Below, piece by piece: positions 9,779-17,946 of a stretch of DNA of 30,694 nucleotides. Made by a program: the position numbers and the translations under genes. Every line of letters begins with the position of its first letter. Within the stretch, counting starts at the first letter, position 1. Location of the stretch: the NCBI GenBank assembly GCA_025924755.1, contig JAICHT010000004.1, forward strand, positions 1 through 30,694. The letters run 5' to 3'. The DNA comes from Chitinophagaceae bacterium. Its GTDB lineage: Bacteria; Bacteroidota; Bacteroidia; Chitinophagales; Chitinophagaceae. Under the pieces are notes generated by a model, which saw only the letters and a list, made by a program, of their open reading frames with translations, was not told the origin of the DNA and did no database searches.

Positions 9779-10653
9779 CGGGTTGTACGTTTTTCTTGTT
9801 CAATCTTTTTTTCGGTGTCTTTTTCCAGCTTCATCTGTTCTTCGCGCTGCAGGTTTTCTATTACAAATACCTGCTGTATACTATTAAATTTGGCGGCTGT
9901 CCTTACTTTGAGATCGTAAAAACCGGTTGCCGGATCGCTGTTGATATTGGCAATAGTACCTACCATCAGGCCAGGCGGAAAATTATAAGAGTACATGCTG
10001 GTAACTACGGTGTCGCCTCTTTTTACGTCTATATTTTTCGATATGCCTCTAAGTGTTATAAAATACGGGCTTTGAGCATCCCATTCCAGTGTACCATAAT
10101 CACCGGTTTTTTTAAGCGAAGCGGTTACCCTGCTTTGGATGTGCAACAGGCTCATTACTTCGCTAAAATTTTCACTGGTGTTTACTACTACTCCTACGGC
10201 GGCACCATCAGAGTTTACTACTGCCATATTTTCTTTAATTCCTTGTGCAGCGCCCCGATTGATCTGTAAATAGTTTTTTTCGGAAGCTACCGAGTTATTC
10301 ACCACCTTCGCCTCCCGCCACAAATAGCGCCGAAATTTTACCAGTGTATCGTATTTGGTAGAATCAATTACCAGTTTTTTAGATGTATCGGAAATATAGA
10401 AATTAAAATGAAGCAGGTTAAGCAGCGAGTCGTTCATATGATGCACCCGCTTGTTTTCTTCTCTAAGATGAAAATAATCATCTACTTTATCGTACTGGGT
10501 ATTAATATGGCCGGTAACCTCACTGGCTACGCTTAAATAAGCAGCGGTATGAAAACGATTGTACGTAAAGAGCATCCACAGCGCTATAAACTGAAACACC
10601 AGAAATGAGATGAACACAAAATAACGCCTGATGAAGAGAAAAATATTACGCAT
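9775..10653 (-). CDS. mreC: Rod shape-determining protein MreC
   Basis: MreC is a bitopic periplasmic scaffold that binds PBP2 and activates the elongasome. The 292-residue protein shows the family layout: a short cytoplasmic N terminus, one membrane helix (about 11-31), a predicted coiled coil (about 50-85, HLREENKRVHHMNDSLL) and a beta-rich C-terminal core (about 110-270). The core contains INRGAAQGI and GVVVNTSENFSEVMSLLH, typical of MreC. The final 20 residues are strongly charged (Lys/Glu/Arg). It starts 80 bp after mreB and overlaps mreD by four bases. Confidence 0.95.
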   Translation of the reverse strand: MRNIFLFIRRYFVFISFLVFQFIALWMLFTYNRFHTAAYLSVASEVTGHINTQYDKVDDYFHLREENKRVHHMNDSLLNLLHFNFYISDTSKKLVIDSTKYDTLVKFRRYLWREAKVVNNSVASEKNYLQINRGAAQGIKENMAVVNSDGAAVGVVVNTSENFSEVMSLLHIQSRVTASLKKTGDYGTLEWDAQSPYFITLRGISKNIDVKRGDTVVTSMYSYNFPPGLMVGTIANINSDPATGFYDLKVRTAAKFNSIQQVFVIENLQREEQMKLEKDTEKKIEQEKRTTR

Positions 10654-10733
10654 CGGATATTGCTCTGAACTGTAAATTATGAACTAGTATAAGCTTTTCT
10701 CTAAAACTCACTACTCATAATTTGCCGGTTCTT

Positions 10734-11759
10734 TTATCGCATTACAAAAGGGTAACGTTCGTAATTTTTTAATGCAAGGCCTGTGCCGCGTACCACGCTT
10801 TTCAGCGGATCGTCGGCTACGTGCACCGGCAGTTTAATTTTGTTGCTTAAACGCTTATCCAATCCTTTAAGCAAAGCACCACCACCGGTTAAGTACAGCC
10901 CGCGGCGGTAAATATCCGCAGCCAGTTCGGGCGGCGTTTGTTCCAGTGCTTTTAATATGGCTTCTTCAATTTTAAAAATGCTTTTATCCAGCGCTTCGGC
11001 TATCTCCTGATAGCTTACATAAATCTGCTTCGGTATACCGGTTACCAGGTCGCGGCCATTTACAGGAATATCGTCTGGCGGCACTTCCAAATCCTTCATG
11101 GCAGCGCCAATCTGAATTTTAATTTGTTCGGCAGTACGCTCACCTATCAACAAACTATGATAGCGGCGCAGTGCTTCCATAATATCCGCGGTAAATTCAT
11201 CGCCTGCTATGCGTATGGACTGATCGCATACAATACCGGCCAGGGCAATTACCGTAATGCCGGTAGTACCACCACCAATATCAATAATCATATTACCCAC
11301 CGGTTCTTCCACATCAATACCAATACCTAATGCGGCGGCCATCGGTTCGTGAATCAAATATACTTCTTTGGCGCCTGCCTGTTCGGCACTGTCTCTTACG
11401 GCTCTTTTTTCTACTTCTGTAATGGAGGATGGAATACAAATCATCATGCGCCAACTGGGAGGAAACAGCGGCTTTTTGGGATATACCAGTTTTATCAACT
11501 CACGGATCATTAGCTCCGCTGCATTAAAATCCGCTATTACACCGTCTTTCAACGGCCGTACGGTGCGGATGCTTTCATGGGTTTTTTCGTGCATCATTAA
11601 AGCCCGTTTACCTACGGCCAGCACTTCTTTTGGGTTATTTCTGTTCAGCGCTACAATTGAAGGTTCGTCTACCGCCACTTCATCATTATGAATTATAAGG
11701 GTGTTCGCTGTGCCCAAGTCCATTGCAATCTCTTGTGTAAACCAGTTAAAAAGTCCCAT
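10734..11759 (-). CDS. mreB: Actin-like cell-shape protein MreB
   Basis: MreB forms ATP-dependent filaments under the inner membrane that position the elongasome. The 341-residue length is typical. Nucleotide-binding motifs of the actin fold are all present: phosphate-1 MDLGTANTLI (Asp14), phosphate-2 DIGGGTTGI and the adenosine motif LTGGGALLKGLDKRL. The N terminus MGLFNWF is hydrophobic, consistent with membrane attachment. It is the first gene of the mreBCD-mrdA-rodA run and is preceded by a good Bacteroidota promoter at 11797-11828. The start ATG at 11759 is the only plausible one. Confidence 0.98.
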   Translation of the reverse strand: MGLFNWFTQEIAMDLGTANTLIIHNDEVAVDEPSIVALNRNNPKEVLAVGKRALMMHEKTHESIRTVRPLKDGVIADFNAAELMIRELIKLVYPKKPLFPPSWRMMICIPSSITEVEKRAVRDSAEQAGAKEVYLIHEPMAAALGIGIDVEEPVGNMIIDIGGGTTGITVIALAGIVCDQSIRIAGDEFTADIMEALRRYHSLLIGERTAEQIKIQIGAAMKDLEVPPDDIPVNGRDLVTGIPKQIYVSYQEIAEALDKSIFKIEEAILKALEQTPPELAADIYRRGLYLTGGGALLKGLDKRLSNKIKLPVHVADDPLKSVVRGTGLALKNYERYPFVMR

Positions 11760-11796
11760 GCTCCTGTATTGGATTTAAGTATAGAAAGTTAGGGTG

Positions 11797-11828
11797 CAAA
11801 GTTGATGGAAATAATTTAAATATACAAA
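11797..11828 (-). promoter_or_regulatory. Promoter for mreB operon, Bacteroidota type
   Basis: On the minus strand TTTG (11828-11825) is followed after 20 bases by CAACTTTG (11804-11797), one base off the TAnnTTTG consensus. It is 37 bases before the mreB ATG, giving a short leader. The spacing is identical to the element before mrdA. The rest of the 312-bp divergent gap to the SPFH gene shows no further clear feature apart from the weak element at 12024-12057. Confidence 0.6.
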
Positions 11829-12023
11829 GTGCGTTGTACCTTAATTTTTTTTGATATAAAATTTTAAAAAATCAGGTACTTACCCTTATTATTTCTAGTC
11901 TTTTTGCCACTCTTTTCAAGGCTTACAACGTGATAGCCATATTAATATTGGAGGCTGATAAAATTTCTTTTTCGAAAATTTTAAGCTACAGCAACTATTT
12001 ATCATTTATAGTTGTTGACACAG

Positions 12024-12057
12024 TTGTACCTACCTCTCTTTTTCTTTATTACATTTA
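12024..12057 (+). promoter_or_regulatory. Possible promoter for the SPFH gene
   Basis: TTG at 12024-12026 and TACATTTA at 12050-12057, with 23 bases between, match the Bacteroidota pattern except for the last base of the -7 box and a long spacer. It ends only 14 bases before the ATG at 12072, so the leader would be very short. It is a weak call. Confidence 0.25.
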
Positions 12058-12071
12058 CGCAAACTACTGCC

Positions 12072-12974
12072 ATGGCATTGCTTATATTAGGTATTCTTCT
12101 GTTGATTGTTTCATTTACACTTCCACATATTCCTAGTCTTCAACCCACTTTTCGCATTGGTCGTATTTTAAGTATCGGTTTTATTATTTTAGGTGTTATC
12201 ATCAGCAGTTTTGTGCAGATTGATGCCGGCCAGATTGGTGTAAAAAAACTGTTTGGCAATGTACAAGCAGATGTTTTAAACAGCGGGCTGCATTTTGTTA
12301 ATCCTTTGATGGAAGTGCAACACATGGATGCCCGCACTCAAAACTATACCATGAGCGGTACGCATAATGAAGGACAAAAGACGGGTGATGATGCAATACG
12401 GGTACTATCCGCAGATGGGCTTGAAGTAACGATTGACCTTACTGTACTGTATCGCATCGTGCCCGGCGATGCACCAAAACTGGTACAGGAAACCGGTATT
12501 GATTACGAAGATAAAATTGTACGCCCCATTGCCCGTACCCGCATACGCGATAATGCGGTATATTATGATGCCGTTGCCTTGTACTCTACCAAAAGAGATG
12601 AATTTCAGAACCGTATAGTAAGCGGTATAGAAAATGATTTTAAGAAAAGAGGATTGCTGCTGGAAAACCTGCTGATACGCAATATCACATTACCCGCTAC
12701 GGTAAAAACATCCATTGAACAAAAGATACAGGCCGAGCAGGATGCACAGAAGATGCAATTTGTATTGCAAAAAGAACGTCAGGAAGCCGATCGCAAACGG
12801 GTAGAAGCACAGGGCATTGCCGATTATCAGCGCATTATAAGCGAAAGCCTTACCGATAAACAACTACAATATGAACAGATTAAAGCCATGATGACGTTGG
12901 CGCAATCTAATAATTCTAAAATTATAATGATGGGCGGCAAGGGAGCGCCGGTGATACTGGATACTAAACAATAA
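12072..12974 (+). CDS. SPFH/prohibitin-family membrane protein
   Basis: A 300-residue protein of the stomatin/prohibitin/flotillin superfamily, which forms large membrane-bound ring assemblies that organise membrane microdomains or regulate proteases such as FtsH. Two N-terminal hydrophobic segments (about 1-18 and 32-50) are followed by an SPFH/band-7 domain: VQIDAGQIGVKKLFG, NSGLHFVNP, then LSADGLEVTIDLTVLYRI. An Ala/Glu/Lys/Gln-rich coiled coil follows at about 215-260. The ATG at 12072 was chosen; an upstream TTG in frame would add 20 residues that overlap promoter-like DNA. No NfeD or protease gene is next to it. It converges on tsf. Confidence 0.9.
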   Translation: MALLILGILLLIVSFTLPHIPSLQPTFRIGRILSIGFIILGVIISSFVQIDAGQIGVKKLFGNVQADVLNSGLHFVNPLMEVQHMDARTQNYTMSGTHNEGQKTGDDAIRVLSADGLEVTIDLTVLYRIVPGDAPKLVQETGIDYEDKIVRPIARTRIRDNAVYYDAVALYSTKRDEFQNRIVSGIENDFKKRGLLLENLLIRNITLPATVKTSIEQKIQAEQDAQKMQFVLQKERQEADRKRVEAQGIADYQRIISESLTDKQLQYEQIKAMMTLAQSNNSKIIMMGGKGAPVILDTKQ

Positions 12975-13001
12975 AAAAGCGAACTTTTTAGTTCGCTTTT
13001 T
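12974..13001. terminator. Bidirectional terminator between the SPFH gene and tsf
   Basis: A perfect 11-bp inverted repeat (AAAAAGCGAAC, six-base loop, GTTCGCTTTTT) begins at the SPFH stop codon and ends 20 bp before the tsf stop. The T run on each strand suits both converging genes. Confidence 0.85.
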
Positions 13002-13020
13002 AAATATCAGGAAGTGTACA

Positions 13021-13860
13021 TTATCCTACAGCTACCCGCTTAAATTCAGTTACTTTTAAATCGCTGTCAAAGCTTTTTAAATAGTCACCTACCGTTTGGT
13101 TATTGTCTTTTACAAAAACCTGGGCGGTTAATGTGCTTTCTTTAAAGAACGCATTTAATTTGCCCTGGGCAATCTTATCCAGCATTTCCTGCGGTTTACC
13201 AGCCATTTTAGGATCCTGCTTAATCTGATCCATCACAATATCTTTTTCACGGGCAATAGTATCAGCAGGAACCGAAGCCGCATCTACAGCTACCGGGTTC
13301 ATAGCAGCAATCTGCATCGCAATATCTTTACCGGCTTCTACCGCTACCTTGTTTAACCCTACTAATACACCCATGCGATATGCACCATGAATATAAGAAG
13401 CTACGTACGGCGCTTCCAATCTTTCAAAACGGCTAACAGCAATCTTTTCGCCAATAGCAGCTAATTTATCATTTATAAGATCTGATACTTTAGAGCCATT
13501 AACACTTACTTCATTCAGCTCTTCCGCACTTTTTACATTATTAGCTACGGCGGCATCGGCAATGGTTTGAGCAAACGCTACAAAGTCCACATTTTTAGAA
13601 ACAAAGTCCGTTTCGCAGGAAATGGTAACAATGAAACCTGTTTTTTCATCATCAGAAGTTTTCGCAATTACTACACCTTCTTTTGCTTCACGGTCACTAC
13701 GTTTTGCCGCTACTTTCTGACCATGCTTGCGCAACCAGTCAATAGCACCTTCAAAATCGCCATCCGTTTCTGTTAAAGCTTTGCGGCAGTCCATCATACC
13801 GGCACCGGTAGCCTGGCGCAATTTATTTATATCCTGTGCTGTAATTTGTACAGTAGACAT
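13021..13860 (-). CDS. tsf: Translation elongation factor Ts
   Basis: EF-Ts recycles EF-Tu from its GDP to its GTP form. The 279-residue protein begins with the UBA-like domain (signature LRQATGAGMMDCRKAL, about 14-29), followed by the core with CETDFVSKN, the segment that contacts the EF-Tu nucleotide site, and two subdomains. The end KVTEFKRVAVG is typical of short EF-Ts. It follows rpsB, as in most bacteria, but with a gap of about 170 bp that is AT-rich and contains no clear promoter. It ends at a shared terminator with the SPFH gene. Confidence 0.98.
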   Translation of the reverse strand: MSTVQITAQDINKLRQATGAGMMDCRKALTETDGDFEGAIDWLRKHGQKVAAKRSDREAKEGVVIAKTSDDEKTGFIVTISCETDFVSKNVDFVAFAQTIADAAVANNVKSAEELNEVSVNGSKVSDLINDKLAAIGEKIAVSRFERLEAPYVASYIHGAYRMGVLVGLNKVAVEAGKDIAMQIAAMNPVAVDAASVPADTIAREKDIVMDQIKQDPKMAGKPQEMLDKIAQGKLNAFFKESTLTAQVFVKDNNQTVGDYLKSFDSDLKVTEFKRVAVG

Positions 13861-14030
13861 AGTATATCAATTAAAAGTTATGAATTAAGAATTATGAATC
13901 ACAGAACTTAAAAATTTCTATCATTCTAAAAAACAAATGTGCAATGTAAAGGACGATGAATTTTGATTCAACAGTCAGCTTCATCATCGCACACTTATCG
14001 TATAAGCGTAATCAGTTTCTTATATAAAAA

Positions 14031-14195
14031 CTATCGGCCACCACCCGGACGACGCGGGGCACCACCACCTTGCGGCGCACGACGCTGTCCGCCACCACCG
14101 CCACGGTTGGGTCCACCGGCACCACGGTTTCCACCGCCTTGCCCGCCACCGCTACGGCCCTGGTTACCACCTCTGCCACGACCACCACGTCCGCC
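14031..14195 (-). repeat. Low-complexity GC-rich segment coding the RGG tail of uS2
   Basis: The DNA is built from short irregular repeats of GGT/GGC/GGA and CGT/CGC/CGG codons and is much richer in G and C than its surroundings. The repeats are imperfect and codon use varies, so the amino-acid pattern is kept while the DNA is not a simple tandem repeat. Plus-strand frames across it give Pro-rich shadow reading frames that are not genes. Confidence 0.8.
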
Positions 14196-14978
14196 TTCTG
14201 CCTGCGCTTCTGCTTCTAAACGGGCAGCTCTTTTTTCATTTTCCTGATCATTAGCTGCATCATCGCCTTCTTCATCTTTTGCAGCCTGGCGTTCTGCCAA
14301 ACCTTCTGCAATTGCTGCGGTGATATAGTTAATGATAATCGCAATTGATTTAGTAGCATCATCATTTGCCGGAATAGCAAAGTCTACCTTATTAGGATCG
14401 CAATTGGTATCTACCACTCCAAAAGTAGAAATGCCTAAGCGCTTGGCTTCTGCCAATGCTATATGCTCATGACCAATATCCACTATGAAAAGCGCAGCCG
14501 GTACACGGCCCAATTGAGCAATACCGCCCAATACTTTTTCCATTTTTTCTTTATCGCGGCTTAAGGTCAGGCGTTCTTTTTTAGTAATACTGTCCAACGA
14601 ACCGTCGCCCAACATTTTTTCGATGCTCTGCATTTTCTTTACACTCTTACGTACCGTATTAAAATTGGTAAGCATACCGCCTAACCAACGTTCTGTAACA
14701 TAAGGCATATTTACCCGCTGTGCACATTCCGTAACAATATCTTTTGCCTGCTTTTTAGTGCCGACAAATAATATTTTTTTACCACTGCGGGCAATTTGCT
14801 TTAAAGCGGCCGAAGTTTCCTGCAGGCACTCGGTAGTTTTATTTAGGTCAATGATATGTATACCTTTCTTTTCAGCGAAAATGTAAGGCAACATCTTTGG
14901 GTTCCACTTCTTTTTCAGGTGGCCAAAGTGTACACCTGCATCAAGGAGCTGTTGCTGAAGGGAAGTATTTTGTTCCAT
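14031..14978 (-). CDS. rpsB: Ribosomal protein uS2 with long Gly/Arg-rich C-terminal tail
   Basis: uS2 sits on the back of the small subunit, near the mRNA exit region. Residues 1-233 are a normal S2 core (LLDAGVHFGHLKKKWNPKM, WLGGMLTNF, GISTFGVVDTNCDPNKVDFAIPANDDA). The E. coli protein has 241 residues; this one has 315. After the core come a charged linker (234-261, rich in Glu, Asp, Lys, Ala) and a 54-residue tail (262-315) made almost only of Gly, Arg, Gln, Asn and Pro, with RGG/RG motifs. Such tails in other proteins are disordered and bind RNA. The tail is in frame with an intact core and ends at a normal stop. Gene order rplM-rpsI-rpsB-tsf is conventional. Confidence 0.97.
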   Translation of the reverse strand: MEQNTSLQQQLLDAGVHFGHLKKKWNPKMLPYIFAEKKGIHIIDLNKTTECLQETSAALKQIARSGKKILFVGTKKQAKDIVTECAQRVNMPYVTERWLGGMLTNFNTVRKSVKKMQSIEKMLGDGSLDSITKKERLTLSRDKEKMEKVLGGIAQLGRVPAALFIVDIGHEHIALAEAKRLGISTFGVVDTNCDPNKVDFAIPANDDATKSIAIIINYITAAIAEGLAERQAAKDEEGDDAANDQENEKRAARLEAEAQAEGGRGGRGRGGNQGRSGGGQGGGNRGAGGPNRGGGGGQRRAPQGGGAPRRPGGGR

Positions 14979-15079
14979 GAATTCTAATTGAATAATTTGA
15001 ATGTTTTATTTGTCGTCGGTAACCAGGTATCCATGCACAAAAGTTTGATAACCACACATAAATACTGAATACGGATTTG

Positions 15080-15469
15080 TTAACGTTTGCTGAACTGGAA
15101 GCTTCTTCGTGCTTTTTTGTGACCGAATTTTTTACGCTCTACAGAACGTGGGTCACGTTTTAGCATACCGGCTGCTTTTAATGCCGGACGAAATTCCGGG
15201 TTCAGCTCCACCAATACACGGGCAATGCCCAGCATCGCCGCTTCTGCCTGGCCCTTCACACCGCCACCGGCTGCATTAATTTTTATATCAAACTTGTCAG
15301 CAGCGTCTACTGTTTTTAGAGGACGCTCTACCTGGTTTTGTAAGTACACCAGCGGAAAGTAGACCTTATAATCTTTATCGTTGATAGTGATGGCGCCTGT
15401 ACCTCTTGAAAGAAATACCCGCGTTACCGCTTCTTTACGACGACCTACCCCATTTCTTTGCTTTTCCAT
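15080..15469 (-). CDS. rpsI: Ribosomal protein uS9
   Basis: A component of the small-subunit head, whose C-terminal tail reaches the P-site tRNA. The 129-residue protein has the conserved start NGVGRRKEAVTRVFL, the central GGGVKGQAEA and the invariant ending FGHKKARRSFQFSKR, with the terminal Ser-Lys-Arg. It lies 27 bp after rplM, as expected for this two-gene pair, and 101 bp before rpsB. Confidence 0.98.
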   Translation of the reverse strand: MEKQRNGVGRRKEAVTRVFLSRGTGAITINDKDYKVYFPLVYLQNQVERPLKTVDAADKFDIKINAAGGGVKGQAEAAMLGIARVLVELNPEFRPALKAAGMLKRDPRSVERKKFGHKKARRSFQFSKR

Positions 15470-15496
15470 TTATAAATTGTTTGGAAGATTTTGGAA

Positions 15497-15940
15497 TTAG
15501 AATTTCAATTCTTTTGGTTGTTGTGCAATATGCGGATGCTGATCGCCTACATACACGTATAACTTTTTATACATCTGGCGGCCCAGCCGGTTTTTAGGCA
15601 GCATGCCTTTGATAGCCCGCTCAATAACCACTTCGGGCCTGCGCTTGAGCAAATCTTTTGCAGTTTCTTCTTTACGGCCACCGGGGTAACCACTATACCG
15701 GTCGTACAGTTTTTCTTCCAGTTTGTTGCCGGTAAATTTTACTTTGTCCACGTTGGTTACAATTACGTAATCACCGGTGTCTACGTGAGGGGTGTAGTAT
15801 GCTTTGTTTTTGCCGCGTAATATAGCTGCAATTCTGGCACACATACGTCCCACGGTTTGATTGGTACCATCCACAACGTACCAGTTACGTTGTATGGTAG
15901 CCGCATTCGCATGCTTGGTTGTAAAATGTAATTTGCTCAT
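15497..15940 (-). CDS. rplM: Ribosomal protein uL13
   Basis: A large-subunit protein that assembles early on 23S rRNA. At 147 residues it has the usual length and shows the family motifs RNWYVVDGTNQTVGRMC, the segment VDTGDYVIVTNVDKVKFTG, and GMLPKNRLGRQMYKKLYVY. It is the first gene of rplM-rpsI-rpsB-tsf and is preceded by a full-consensus promoter at 15994-16025. Confidence 0.98.
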   Translation of the reverse strand: MSKLHFTTKHANAATIQRNWYVVDGTNQTVGRMCARIAAILRGKNKAYYTPHVDTGDYVIVTNVDKVKFTGNKLEEKLYDRYSGYPGGRKEETAKDLLKRRPEVVIERAIKGMLPKNRLGRQMYKKLYVYVGDQHPHIAQQPKELKF

Positions 15941-15993
15941 GATTGAAATTTTACGTCATCGCCATCCCGATGACCTTTTTAATTTTTGGAGCG

Positions 15994-16025
15994 CAAAGAT
16001 AGGCACCGGCAACCATTGAAACCAA
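15994..16025 (-). promoter_or_regulatory. Promoter for rplM operon, Bacteroidota type
   Basis: On the minus strand TTG (16025-16023) is followed after 21 bases by TATCTTTG (16001-15994), an exact match to TAnnTTTG. The box ends 53 bases before the rplM ATG. This is the best promoter match in the window, fitting for a ribosomal operon. Confidence 0.75.
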
Positions 16026-16540
16026 GCAAATGGATGCTTATTTTTACATGCACGTTTGCAACGAATTGATTTACAATAAAAATTTTGACTCATTTTTTTA
16101 GTCTTTAACAAAAGTACTGGAAAAATCGGCTGAAAAGAATGCAAAGCGATCAGGACGCATATCAATTAGCCCACTTTCTCTTAACAAAAATTCTTTAAAC
16201 AAGAGTAGGAACTTGATTTTTCCATTAAACTTACCAACGATGTTCCTGCTATTAGTACTTACAGAAATACGAGAATTGCCTGGCACCGTGAAGCCTGTAC
16301 CCAATAGTGCGAAAAGGCAAAAGACTACGGCCTGCCGCCATCACTTTTTGCTATATCGAAAGCATTAAGTTATATGACCGCAACCTAGATTACCAAACAA
16401 TATCAGTCTGCCCAGGCAACCCGTAATTTTTTATTAGGTGCTACTATATTGAACTGCATCATTACAAATAAAAATCACCTTTCAAAAAATGGAACTAAAT
16501 TTCAGGCATTAATAATAGTACACAATATGCTTTATAATAA
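16026..16540. other. Intergenic stretch between rplM and the HipA-like gene
   Basis: About 515 bp between divergent genes. Apart from the rplM promoter at its edge I see no RNA gene or repeat. A minus-strand frame with stop at about 16098 and open from about 16343 encodes some 80 residues with a hydrophobic start (VVFCLFALLGTGF), but it lacks an ATG and matches nothing I know. It may be a gene remnant or chance. No clear promoter was found for the plus-strand pair. Confidence 0.5.
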
Positions 16541-17329
16541 ATGTATAATCCGCCATCCATAAGAACGGTTGATATCATCCGGTATGTAACGCCTTTACGC
16601 GAAGGCGGCTCGCTGCCCGCTATTGTAGAAGCGGATGATGGTTTTTTATACGTACTAAAATTTCGGGGAGCAGGCCAGGGCATTAAAGCACTCATTGCCG
16701 AACTGATTGGCAGCGAAATAGCCCGTGTACTCGGGCTGCGGGTGCCGGAAGTGGTATTAGCTAACGTAGACCCGGCTTTTGGCCGAACCGAACCCGATGA
16801 AGAAATACAGGATTTATTGAAAGCCAGTGCAGGATTAAACTTAGCGCTTCATTATCTTTCCGGCGCTATCACTTTTGACCCGACAGTTTCGCAAATTGAT
16901 GCTACGCTTGCCTCGCAAATTGTTTGGCTCGATAGCCTCATTACCAATGTAGACCGTACCGCCCGCAATACCAATATGCTGATGTGGCATAAAGAACTCT
17001 GGCTGATAGACCAGGGTGCTGCGCTGTATTTTCATCATGCGCCGGATAATTGGGAAGAGCAATCCAGGCGGACCTTTGTGCAGGTAAAAGATCACGTATT
17101 GCTGCCCTATGCCAGCGATCTGGAAACTGTGAACCAATCTTTTGTTGCTATACTGACGCCCGAACGCATTCGTACTATTCTATTGCTTGTACCGGATGAA
17201 TGGCTGAAGGTGGCATTTGGTAGTGCTGATACCGGCCGCAGCGTGTACGAACAGTATTTATTAAACCGCCTATCCGTAGCCGATATGTTTGTAAAAGAAG
17301 CACAACATGCCAGAAAAGCACTTATTTGA
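16541..17329 (+). CDS. HipA-like protein kinase (HipA_2 type)
   Basis: A 262-residue soluble protein with a compact HipA-type kinase fold. Visible motifs are a small N-lobe with Lys40 (LYVLKF) and a helix with Glu54/Glu59 (AELIGSEIARVLGLRVPEV), a catalytic loop NVDRTARNTN with Asp138 and Asn143, and a metal-binding DQG at 157-159 (LIDQGAAL). All residues needed for phosphotransfer seem present. It is far shorter than E. coli HipA (440 residues) and lacks the N-terminal HipA domain, and no HipB-like repressor gene is adjacent. The next gene, a DUF3037 protein, overlaps its end by 23 bp. This two-gene pairing recurs in bacteria to my knowledge, with no settled function. The target is unknown. 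Confidence 0.8.
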   Translation: MYNPPSIRTVDIIRYVTPLREGGSLPAIVEADDGFLYVLKFRGAGQGIKALIAELIGSEIARVLGLRVPEVVLANVDPAFGRTEPDEEIQDLLKASAGLNLALHYLSGAITFDPTVSQIDATLASQIVWLDSLITNVDRTARNTNMLMWHKELWLIDQGAALYFHHAPDNWEEQSRRTFVQVKDHVLLPYASDLETVNQSFVAILTPERIRTILLLVPDEWLKVAFGSADTGRSVYEQYLLNRLSVADMFVKEAQHARKALI

Positions 17330-17690
17330 ATATGCGGTTATCCGCATTGTGCCCAGGGTGTACCGGGAAGAATTTCTGAATGCAGGAGTGGTGCTTTATT
17401 GCAGGCAGCTTAAGTTTTTACAATGCCTGTTTCATGTAGATATACAACGGCTTGGCGTCTTTTGCGACCAGTTGGATATGAATGAAGTGGTCCTTTATCT
17501 TCAGGCATTTGAGCGCATCTGTGCGGGTAGTAGAAATGCAGGGCCTATTGGACAATTGGATATGGCATCCCGCTTTCGGTGGCTCACTGCTACCCGAAGC
17601 ACGGTTGTACAAACTTCTAAAGTACATCCCGGCTTTTGTATTGATCCAACAGAAACGTTGCAGCGATTATACGAACAGTTAGTACTTTAA
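17307..17690 (+). CDS. DUF3037 protein, partner of the HipA-like kinase
   Basis: A 127-residue soluble protein. The N terminus LFEYAVIRIVPRVYREEFLN is the hallmark of DUF3037 (strand, Arg-Val-Pro-Arg, then REEF-N), followed by GVVLYC. The C-terminal half contains SRFRWLTATRSTVVQTSKVH, also conserved in this family as far as I recall. The function is unknown. The ATG at 17307 lies inside the kinase gene, so the overlap of 23 bp implies co-expression and probably a physical or regulatory partnership. An antitoxin-like or substrate role has been imagined for such partners, but nothing in this sequence shows DNA binding. Confidence 0.8.
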   Translation: MPEKHLFEYAVIRIVPRVYREEFLNAGVVLYCRQLKFLQCLFHVDIQRLGVFCDQLDMNEVVLYLQAFERICAGSRNAGPIGQLDMASRFRWLTATRSTVVQTSKVHPGFCIDPTETLQRLYEQLVL

Positions 17691-17946
17691 GCATCCTATT
17701 TATCATAATAGCGGAGGTCCAAAGCGTTTGAGAAGTGGCATTTAGAAATATTCCGCTTCACTTATTCTCTGTAATTGATTTATGTTTTATGCTCAATTTA
17801 GTAAAAGCCCTTACTTATAAACGCTGTGTTATCCGCATTCATTTCTTGTGTACGCTTCTTATTTCCTGTTGAAATGGAAGATAGAAAGAGTAAGATTATC
17901 ACTGAGAACTTTTGGTGAGTAAATATTATTGTAATTTTTAGATATC

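Noticed and set aside
13861..13920. AT-rich repeated words such as AATTCATAATT and AATTATGAA, also seen near 500 and 10680
   Set aside because: They are short and imperfect; in AT-rich intergenic DNA I cannot tell them from chance.
13963..14247. A plus-strand reading frame very rich in Pro and Arg
   Set aside because: It is the complement of the Gly/Arg tail of rpsB; the composition is forced by that coding sequence, and the minus-strand uS2 frame is certain.
16098..16343. Minus-strand frame of about 80 codons with a hydrophobic start
   Set aside because: No ATG, no recognised family and no context; it could be a remnant, but I cannot support a gene.
16541..17690. Calling the kinase/DUF3037 pair a HipBA or HipBST toxin-antitoxin system
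   Set aside because: There is no HipB-like helix-turn-helix gene and the kinase lacks the N-terminal HipA domain, so the name would overstate the evidence.
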